Shown: one piece after another, positions 43,539 to 52,077 of the stretch
Layout of the letters: every line of letters begins with the position of its first letter
How positions within the stretch are numbered: position 1 is the stretch's first letter
Source of the DNA: Chondrus crispus
Lineage: Eukaryota > Rhodophyta > Florideophyceae > Gigartinales > Gigartinaceae
Reading direction: 5' to 3'
NCBI RefSeq assembly: GCF_000350225.1
Contig: NW_005178676.1
Span: 193,998-257,997 of the forward strand
Length of the DNA stretch: 64,000 nucleotides
Program-made: the position numbers and the translations under genes
Notes under the pieces: generated by a model
Told to the model about the DNA's origin: nothing
The model's input: the letters and a program-made list of their open reading frames with translations, nothing else
Databases searched by the model: none

Positions 43539-45782
43539 ATGTCGCCTCCGTCACCATCCACCCCGCCGGCGCTTGCTCATGCGGCGCCGGCCGAAGAAGC
43601 CGATGGCGTGCGGCCGGTGCCGCATCTGCCCCCGCGTCTCGGTGACGCGGGTGGCGTGTCGCCAGCTACAACCTCGCCTTTCCAGAGGACCCGGCCGTCG
43701 AGGGAGACCACGCTGTCCAACGACTTGGGGGGCGTCCCTGGTCGCACGGCTAGCTACTGTGCCGATGGCGGGGGTCGTGCTCCGTGCCCCTCTGCTGGTC
43801 CCGTCGCCGCTGCAGGGCTCGTCGAACCCGCTGCGAGTGACGCTATTCAAGCTGTGGCCCCCTTGGTCCTCGGTCCCGCCACCGGGGCGGACGAGTCGGG
43901 CCCCACGAGTACCAAGCGTTGGTTCGGCGTTCCTCTTCTGCGGTCCACCCCGCTGCCGCTCAGCGACCTTCAGCATCCGTGGGCTCGCCACGCTCGAGTG
44001 GGCGTGACAGTGGGGGAGGTCCTGGCGAGCCCGTATCTTCGCCCTGACTTGTTGCGCATACGCAAGATCAGCGAGGCCGGCCTTACGGACCAGTCCGCAG
44101 TGGCGCTTGCCCGTCTCCTTGCCGAAGGAGACGGTGTAGCTTACCAGATTCCCGACACTATACGTGGGGATCGAACCTTTGCCTTCGGACTGGAGGAGGT
44201 ACTGTACGTGGACCGGATGGCGACTTACTTGTCCGGGCTCGCCCCGGACCGTCCGCGCCGCTTTGTCCTGGCAGAGATCCCGGGGCTCTACGTGTATCCG
44301 CGCCCGTACGCGTACACGAAGCCCCGGGTCGCGCTGCAGAAATCGGCCGCCACCCTGATGCGACTCCACGGAATCGCCGTGGCTCATCAGGACTGGGCGG
44401 CCTGCAGGGGATCGTCTGAAGAGGACGGTCGCGTCTTCGCGTCCTCCACTTTTGAGCAGGGGCTTTCCCCGGGTGACTTCCCCGCGCTCCCGAGGACGGT
44501 TCACGAGACGTTCCCTTCGCTCGGGATACACCCCCTGCTTCCGTTCGTACTGAAGCATTTCGGATATGCCGCCGTGGACCCGAGCCATCCCGCTCGCTCC
44601 CTCCTGCTCGATAGCTGTGAGAAAGAGTGGGCATGGTCGATTGGTAGCGCCTTTATGGCCGAAGTCGGCGGGCACCATCGGGTGTTTGTTCAGCCCAACG
44701 AGACGGTGTCGTATCTGTCCCTGTCTCGCCTCGCGTCCAACTTTCCCCCTGTCCCGCGCCATCCGCTCGAGCGAGATCCGGCGGCTGCACCCTGGACGCT
44801 CCAGGGTGTCGTATCTCTGATGATGCGAGCGTCCGAGGTGAGTGAGCGTCACTACCGCTACTGGCCGGACTTTGCGACGGGCATACGAAGCCCTTTCCTC
44901 GTGTACGACGCAAGAATGGACGCCTTTGCGTCTCGTGCGGCAGCATCCTCGGCATCGGCCGGGGCGAGGGGGAGGCGTGGCGGCGTCGGTTCCGGGCCGA
45001 GGTGGAACCGCGGTAAGCGTTATCGAGATCTAGATGCTGTCGCACCGATCCCTCTCATGACGGGTGCAAACCCGTTTCATTCCAGTCCCCTTCGTGGGGC
45101 GGACGAGCGAACAGTGCCGCCCGTCGCGTCGGGAACAGTCCTCCCCGTGCCGCCTGTGAACGACTTCGCGGTCGCCGCTCCTTCGGGAGTGGCAGTTCGA
45201 GACCTCTCCCTGACGAAGGAGGACGTCACATCTGTACCCGAACTCGCGCGTGCATTGGGGCACGCCAGGGACCGGACTTGGGTCGTGGGGGATCTCCTCT
45301 CGACCCTGGTGAGCTGGTTCTTAACGCGAAGTAGCGAGGCTCGCCGTCTCGGCAGTGAGCTGGACGCGGCGTCCGTTTCGGTGCAGCGTTTGCAACGCGA
45401 ACTTGAGTCGGCGCGGGATGCTTCTCACCGTCAAACCAGCGCGTACGAACGCGCCGTCGCGGACCGCGATCGGTACCGTCAAGAGAGAGACGGCTTGCGG
45501 GCTGCTCAGGCCTCTACTGTGCACGAGGCTGTCCGCCAGCCACGCAGATGGCCCGATCCGTATGCCGTTCCGGGGGCCGGTCCCCTCGTGCCGTATGGTT
45601 CGAGGGCAGCTGCGGTCCCCGCTCGCGGAGGCGCCTCGTATCAGAGGGTCTCGATGCCCACTGTCGAGGAGCTCGCGGAGGGCCCGCCGCTGAACGCCGA
45701 CGTTCCGCGTCACCCCGGGTATTGCCCCCCGGGGTCGTTCGACCATGGCTGTACGGACCGTAGCCACGATATCGGCCGTTGA
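43539..45782 (+). CDS. Antisense accessory protein of gypsy A2 (747 aa, unknown function)
   Basis: Encoded on the strand opposite gag-pol, 318 bases inside the 3' LTR, stop at 45782, convergent with pol. Residues 1-120 are Pro/Ala/Ser-rich and probably disordered. Residues about 130-440 form the conserved part (WFGVPLLRSTPLPL, GEVLASPYLRPDLLRI, FGLEEVLYVDRMATYL, LHGIAVAHQDW, PLLPFVLKHFGYAAVD, CEKEWAWSIGSAFM). A Gly/Arg-rich basic patch lies near 490-505 (ARGRRGGVGSGPRWNRGKR). A coiled coil follows at about 605-665 (SELDAASVSVQRLQRELESA), then a Pro-rich tail. No signal peptide or membrane span; not env-like. No known family recognised. A decayed counterpart lies at the same place in element C, which supports it as a real gene. 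It could bind nucleic acid or Gag through the basic patch and coil, but that is inference. Transcription could start in the left LTR read outward on the plus strand. Confidence 0.75.
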   Translation: MSPPSPSTPPALAHAAPAEEADGVRPVPHLPPRLGDAGGVSPATTSPFQRTRPSRETTLSNDLGGVPGRTASYCADGGGRAPCPSAGPVAAAGLVEPAASDAIQAVAPLVLGPATGADESGPTSTKRWFGVPLLRSTPLPLSDLQHPWARHARVGVTVGEVLASPYLRPDLLRIRKISEAGLTDQSAVALARLLAEGDGVAYQIPDTIRGDRTFAFGLEEVLYVDRMATYLSGLAPDRPRRFVLAEIPGLYVYPRPYAYTKPRVALQKSAATLMRLHGIAVAHQDWAACRGSSEEDGRVFASSTFEQGLSPGDFPALPRTVHETFPSLGIHPLLPFVLKHFGYAAVDPSHPARSLLLDSCEKEWAWSIGSAFMAEVGGHHRVFVQPNETVSYLSLSRLASNFPPVPRHPLERDPAAAPWTLQGVVSLMMRASEVSERHYRYWPDFATGIRSPFLVYDARMDAFASRAAASSASAGARGRRGGVGSGPRWNRGKRYRDLDAVAPIPLMTGANPFHSSPLRGADERTVPPVASGTVLPVPPVNDFAVAAPSGVAVRDLSLTKEDVTSVPELARALGHARDRTWVVGDLLSTLVSWFLTRSSEARRLGSELDAASVSVQRLQRELESARDASHRQTSAYERAVADRDRYRQERDGLRAAQASTVHEAVRQPRRWPDPYAVPGAGPLVPYGSRAAAVPARGGASYQRVSMPTVEELAEGPPLNADVPRHPGYCPPGSFDHGCTDRSHDIGR

Positions 45783-47344
45783 GGCGGTCCGGGTCATCAC
45801 CAGGGACGTCGTGTGCCATTCGTAAAGATGTTTGCCTTTGTTGCCTTCGTCCCCGTCCGCTCGGTGCGGCAGGTACTGTCCTACTCCTCCTTCAATTTTT
45901 TTTCTTTCCGCGTACCGACTCGCGGCCTCCCAGCACAGCATGCCACCCAGAGCTGGTGGTGCTCGCTGCCCGCGCGTGGCTGCGTGCGCGACGACTAAGC
46001 GTTCCACAGCCATGGTGTAGTCCGGGTCAGGGATCACAGAAGATCACCACTGCCTCGCCCTTGCGGGCATGACGTCAGGGGAAGGGAGCGGTAGCGCGGG
46101 GCGGTCGGTACTGCCCCTCGCTGCCCTGACGTATGTGTGCCAGCCCCTCGCCGTCGTTAACCGGAAGGGTCTGGTCTTCTTGGAGGCGGGTGCGAAGTAA
46201 GAGCGCTCGTGGGTCGTGGGCAGCGCGGTTGTGGGCAGCGCGGTTGTCTGTCATTCCCGTCGTCCCGTGAAGTATCCGGGGCGCCCGCGGCCCCACTGTG
46301 ATCAGTGGGTTTGTGATCAGTGTCACTGATCACAGACCGGCGAGGGGTGTCGTACGACATCGTCGTTGCTGTCAAATTTGACAAAATTTTAGATTCCAAA
46401 TTTTTTTTGGCCCTGTGATCAGTGGGTCTGTGATCAGTGGTCACTGATCACAGACCGGCAAGGGGTGTCGTACGACATCGTCCTTGCTGTCAAATTTGAC
46501 AAAATTTTAGATTCCAAATTTTTTGCAAATGAAGTCCGCGTGGTAGCGCCTGGGCCTCGCAAGCTCGTCCCGCGGCGCTCCCCGAGGACTTTTTCCGGCA
46601 CTCTTCCTGACGGGACTGTCCTTGCGCGTAGACGCAGACTTCGCGATCCGCGCGCGTCTCCCGCCTGTAGAGGGGTTGTGACGACGTAATACTCGCTCGT
46701 TGGGGTTCGTCCCCGTATTCAATCGGCACCGAGGTTGTGAACATATCTTTGTCTTTCCTCTGTGCCATCTCCCCTGGCTCTCGTGCCTCCTAGGGGCTTC
46801 GGGCGAGATCGCTCCTCCTTGAAGATCTGTCTGTTCGCGTCTGTGCAGCGAGCCGTGTGCCCCTTATCGGTATGAGGGGGTCGCCTTCCTTACGGCTCAG
46901 AGGCCCGTTTCCCTTTTCGTTCTCCTCGTCGGTTCGGGGGTCGACTTGCGTAAGGCCGCATGTACTGCCCTCTGTTCTCTGCCTCTTGCCGGCGGCGGTG
47001 GCGATCCCTGTCCTGTATTTCGGGTGCCGATACGTCTCCACGTCTTCGTGGGCTCTCGTAAGAGCTGGGATCTCCTCGCGACACTTCTGCTTTCGTATGC
47101 TCCCCCTGTCTCTAACCGCGAGCGAGTCGAGATTAATCGTGACAGAGCGCGAGCGCTTGTGGTTGCGTGCCGGCGTCGTCGCGCCCTCTGGCACTGGCTC
47201 TGTCCGTCAATACGTCTTGACGTCGGGCGTCTTCCGATCGCGTGACCCTCCGATGAGGGCAGCTGTCCTTCCACGCCTCTCTTTCCGGTCTGCTCGTGCA
47301 GCCTGACGTTATAATCCGCGAAGGAGCGGTTGAGGGCCCCCTCC
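45783..47344. other. Convergent intergenic region of A2
   Basis: Between the stop of the antisense gene and the stop of pol. No supported gene; frames on both strands are short and motif-free. It contains a two-copy 117-bp repeat with hairpins (46296-46524) and a T-rich run at 45894-45906. The last 100 bases match A1 (2930-3032). A likely site of transcript termination for both genes, by position only. Confidence 0.6.
46296..46524. repeat. 117-bp tandem repeat with TGATCA palindromes
   Basis: Copies start at 46296 and 46413. Each begins CTGTGATCAGTGGG, a second TGTGATCAGTG and CACTGATCACAGACCGGC, so the first 45 bases fold on themselves. Each ends GTCAAATTTGACAAAATTTTAGATTCCAAATTTTTT, itself containing the palindrome TCAAATTTGA. 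The copies differ at a few positions. Confidence 0.9.
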
Positions 47345-50300
47345 TCAAGCGTGAACGTCCGCGTTCACGTTTGAGTTGAGGTCCATGCCGGTGCGTCTCC
47401 GGAGGCGTTGGGCGTAACGAGACACCAACTCCTCCGGGACGTGAGTCCGCGCAGTCCAGGTGGGTGTGTCGTAATCCGCCCACTTGATGAGGAACTCGAT
47501 AGTTCCGTCTTTCACATCTCGGTGCTTCAGTAGTCGCTCGACAGCGTACTGTGTTCCCTCTCTGACCTTGTCGGCAAGGTCAGCTGGGGTTGTTGTGCTC
47601 CCCCGCGGTGCGTCCATCGGCGGTGGCGCGTACACGCGGCGATCTGCGGAGACCCGCTCAGTGACCCCATCGCGATCGATCGTGATAGTTCGGCGGTCGT
47701 TCGCGAGAACACGGTAGGGTCCAACCGCCGGAGACGCGAGCTTGTTCGATGTCCTTCCCCCATCGGTGGGGTTGAGGTATATGTACTCTCCGGGACGGAG
47801 TCGCGAATTGATCCGGCGTATGCGCTTATCGAAGTCGCGCTTGTAGCGAGCCTGCGTCCGACGCAGGCTCCCGTAGGCCTTCTGGATTGTCGAGTCCAAG
47901 GTCTTGAGGAACTCGGCGCGTTCGTTCCCTCTGTCAGCAGGGGGCGCCTCACCGTCAGCTCGTCGAAGCGAGAACTCCGGCGGTGGCCTGCTGAGCACGA
48001 GCTCGAACGGCGTCGTGCCGGTTGTGCGGTGTACGTGGGAGTTATACGCATACGTAAGCGGCCCCACGTACACGTCCCAGTCATCTTGATGCTCGCCTAC
48101 GTAGTTGCGTAGCATCGCAGCGATCGTTCGGTTGTATCGCTCGACTTGCCCGTTCGTCTGGGGATGGTACGCCGATGTGTACATATTAGTAATCCCCAGA
48201 ACACGGCACGTGCTGTGGAAGAACTTGGCGTTAAACTGCGGTCCGTTATCCGACAGCAACGTGCGCGGGACGCCGTACTTAAACACCCACGATTCGCAGA
48301 ACGCAACTGCGACGGTGTATGCGGTTATCGTGCGTAGCGCAACGACTTGCGCCAGCTTACTGAAGCGGTCTGTTATCACGAGCAGGAACCGTTTTCCTGT
48401 CTTCGTCTTGGGGAGCGGCCCCAAGATGTCGATTGCGAGGCTCTCGAGGGGCCTCGTAGCTGGAAACAATGTCAATCGGTTGAGATGTTTCCTCAGCTTG
48501 ACCCGGTTCATCGCGCAGGTTCGACACCCTCGCACCGTGGCTGCGACGTCTGCAGCCAGGTGGGGCCAGTAGTACTCGCGTCGAAGTGAGTAGTACATAC
48601 GGTTCTGGCCCGGGTGGCCCGCGATGGCCGGGTTGTGGCACAGGCGAAGGAGTCTGGCGCGGAGCGTCCGAGGCACCACCACCTGAACGATATCAGGGTC
48701 GAAGGGGTGTCTCCGTTTGAGCACCCCTTGGTGGTCCTCGAAGAACGCGGAGTCCCGGGACTCTGACTGTCGTGCCAAAACGGTTTGGCAGAAGTCATCC
48801 ACGCGTTGCTCCTCGGCTATCTCCTCTATCGTAAGAGGGGCCGGAAGGTCGTCCTGTGGTGGGGCGACCGGGGCGTCGAGCACGCCGGCGTCGGGGTCTT
48901 CGGCGCGCTGGATGTCGGCGGCGTCGAACTCGTCGTTCTCCTCCCAAAACGCATTGGGTCCTTGGAGAGCAGGGGCTTCGTCGTCGCCTCTCGGTTCGTC
49001 GCGCGTCCGTACGCGCGACCTTGTTCGGGCTTTGGCTTGGTTCCGTGTCGTTACGAAGACATGGACGGCCTGATGATCACAACTCGCGGTACAAGAGTGG
49101 TCCGCGAGCTCGTTCGATACGTCTCCAACTGTCGTGCCCCCGTCGAAAGTGGGGATGTCGTCATCCACCTCGACGGTGGGGCGAGGGTCATCGGCGACCT
49201 TCGGCGAAACGAGTCGTGACAGGGCATCGGGCACCTGATGCACGCGTCCGGGGCGGTACTGAATGGTGAAATCGTATTCAGCCAGACGTAGCCGCCACCG
49301 GGTGAGCCTTCCGGAACTCTCGGTGAGTGACATGAGCCATCGGAGGGCGTCATGGTCCGTCTGTACGGTGAACTTCGTGCCCTCTACGTACGGCCGTAGT
49401 GTGCGGACGGCCCACACTACGGCGAAGCACTCGCGTTCGGTAGCGCTGTAGTTGCGCTCACTATCGGACAGTGAGTACGACCAATACCCCACGGGGCGCC
49501 AGTCGTTCGGCTCTTCGTGCTCCTGAAGTAAGGTGCAGCCGAGTTGGTAGGCACTCGCGTCGGTGTCGATCATGTACGGACGACCGTGCCGGGGCAACGC
49601 GAGGATCGGCGGAGCGATCATGCACTTCTTAAGGTTCTCGAACGCCTGAAGTTGCAGCTCCGTGGGGTTATAGAAATCGGGATCCGAATCCTTGCGCGTC
49701 ATGTTGGTCAGAGGACGCGCAATCTTAGCGAACCCCTTAACGAATCGGCGGTATACGTTACACGCCCCGAGGAACGAGCGCACTTGCGTCAACGTCCTCG
49801 GGAACGTGAACGTCTTGAAAGCGTCGGCCGCCGTATCAGTCACGCTCAACTTGCCTGGGGAGATGACGTGCCCCAGGTAGTGCACCTTCGGTCGGAAGAA
49901 GCTGCACTTCTTGAGCTTAAGGGAGATACCGGAACTCCGCAGTAAGCTCAAGACGGTATCGAGATGCCTCGCGTGTTCTCCGTGCGTACGGGAGAACACG
50001 ATCACGTCGTCGAGATAGACGAGGCATATTTGCCAGCGGACTCCGGAGAGTATTATGTCAAGCGCACGTTGGAAGGTGGCCGGTGCCCCTTTTAATCCAA
50101 ACGGCATGCGCAAATGGCGGTACGTACCCATATGTGTCGTGAAGGTAGTCTTATCCCGGTCCTCAGGAGCGACCGGGATCTGCCAATAACCGGAATTGCA
50201 GTCCAACGTCGTAAAGACGGCTGCATCTCCTAACGAGTCGAGGCAGTCGTCCATCCGGGGCAGCGGATACGAATCCGCTGCCGTCTTCGCGTTGAGACGC

Positions 50301-52077
50301 CGGTAGTCCACGCAGAACCGAAGAGAGCCGTCTTTCTTCGGTACGAGCACCACCGGGGACGCCCACTCGGTGCTCGCGGGTTCGATAACCCCTGCGTTCA
50401 ACATCTTGTTGACCTCCTTCGCAACCATTTCGCGCATGGCCGGGCCCTTCCGATAGGGCATAGAACGAATCGGTTTCGTTCCCGGTTCGAGGGGGATGCG
50501 GTGCTCCGGGGCTTGGATCGTTCCAAGCGCACCGCTCCACAGACTCGAGTGCTTACGGAGCATCTCGAGTACGTGGCCACGGAGCTTGTCATCGTCAATG
50601 TATGACAGGTCGATCTCTTTTTCCCAATCCATCGGTGGATTTTCGGGATCCTTTTGCTGGTAGAGTACGGTACCCCTCGCCGTCGGTTGGCATGAAGGTG
50701 ACCGTTCGTCCCGGTCGACCCCCCTGCCCCCGGCGGTGGTCTTATCGTCGGAGTTGGATCGGCCAACTGCTACCCCACCGACTTGATCGGTCAAGTCGGT
50801 CAGGTGTAGCGCGTGCGCGATCCCCTCGGCGACCTTAAGTTCGGGAGTGAGGATCGCGAGGGGGTTGCGCTTCGCGTATCCCACGACGGTGTGCTTCGGA
50901 AGCCTCCTTTCTCGTCGTGAGAAATTCGCGACGATGACGTCGAAGGTCTGATTCGGTAGGACCTCCGCGACGCCATTCGTCAGCCTCACTCCATGTCGGT
51001 GTTGGAGTGAGGGCTTGGGCTCCAGGAACACGAGGCCCCTCCCCGCGGTTGTCACACGCACGCGGGCTTGTGACATCGCGGGGATGGTAACCCAGCGGGC
51101 GATTCGGATCGCTTGCGGGGCCTCCTCGCGTACGTCTGGCCGACCCGTGTGTCGCCCGTGTCGCCTGGTAGGGGGAGTCGACTCCCCCTTTCCGTCGACG
51201 ATGGCGACGGAACCGCCTTGGCGTAGCTCCATTCGTTGAGCTTCGATGTCGATACATCGCACGTGCGTATCAATGAAGGCCGTGCCGAGGAGGACCGGCA
51301 CGGCGAGCTGGTCCGCGACTACGAACGGAATTCGGTACACCGTGTTCCTCAACCGCACGGCCAGGCGGACGACGGCCGAAAGCTTGAGGGGGTTGCTATT
51401 CGCGCCTGCTAGTCTTGGCAGAGGTGCGTCGTGCACGACGTAACGCGTCCAATCGGGGGGAAGGTCGGCCTTCCTCACCAGATTATACCCCGAGCACGTA
51501 TCAACGGCGATCGTGCGGGGTTTAAATGCATTTCCCTCTGTGGCTATCGAGCCGAGGACGTTGTAAATCTTCGACGTCATAAGGCAAATGACGCCGTCGA
51601 CAACCTTCGGGGCGACCTTATCGGTGAGGTCGTTCCGCCGGGGCCTTCGATTCCGGTGCTGGCCCCGCTTGCGTTTCCTTCTCCCCCTTTCTTGTGGCGT
51701 CCGCGGATCAGTGACGCCCCCCGGATTATTCGAGTCCGTACGACACGGACCCTTCTCTGGCGACCTTGGGCTCGCGGGAGTCAGGGTGTCGACCGAATCT
51801 TTTCGGTCGTCGTTGCCCCCGTCGCCATTGTGACGCCTCACCGGGACGTCGGCTGTCCCGGTGTCTTGTCCTCCTAACGTCGGGCCTTCGGAGGCCTCGA
51901 CGTGCGCTCCCTCCTGTATCGGCATTACAGAAGCTCCCGTGCTCGCCTCCGGTAGCGGGGCATGTATTATCGGACAATACCCCCCGTGTCCTTGGCGAGC
52001 ACGCGGGGTCGGGTCTAGTTCGTGGAGAAAAGACAGCTCACGCGACCGCGTGTACGTAACCGTCTTTACCCTTTTTT
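47345..52077 (-). CDS. pol: A2 Pol: protease, RT, RNase H, integrase, chromodomain (intact)
   Basis: Open from the slip site at 52072-52077; the first Met is at 51925, giving 1526 codons. Residue positions from that Met: protease VDTCSG about 142, an unusual DTC where DTG/DSG is expected; RT motif TLDCNSGYWQ about 572 and YLDDVIVFS about 638; RNase H DTDASAYQLG about 788; integrase HHCC zinc domain about 1095-1135; DDE triad in AIDILGPLP (1163), LLSDNGPQF (1223), QVERYNRT (1262); chromodomain about 1455-1502 with YAVERLLKHR and IKWADYDTPTW. Makes the enzymes for reverse transcription and integration. Probably made as a Gag-Pol fusion by -1 frameshifting, since the frame has no Met between the gag stop and 51925. 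RT and integrase active sites are intact. Confidence 0.93.
52066..52077 (-). promoter_or_regulatory. A2 -1 frameshift site at end of gag
   Basis: Minus strand: gag reads TCG AAA AAA GGG TAA; the pol frame reads GAA AAA AGG GTA AAG and stays open to Met 51925 and beyond. The six-A run allows a -1 slip of Lys-tRNA just before the stop. Kept in A1 with a different base in front of the run. A downstream stem or pseudoknot was not established. Confidence 0.6.

Noticed and set aside
43551..44852. 433-codon open frame on the minus strand under the antisense gene
   Set aside because: It is in the sense direction of A2, but its composition (Arg/Gly/Ser-rich without domain-like spacing) is what the complement of a GC-rich coding frame gives. 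The plus-strand frame is longer and has a counterpart in element C.
43539..45782. Antisense gene considered as an envelope-type gene
   Set aside because: Wrong strand for an env, no signal peptide, no transmembrane segment and no cysteine-rich ectodomain.
46857..47306. 149-codon plus-strand frame near the end of A2 pol
   Set aside because: Hydrophobic/Arg-rich without pattern and not conserved in A1; likely chance in GC-rich DNA.
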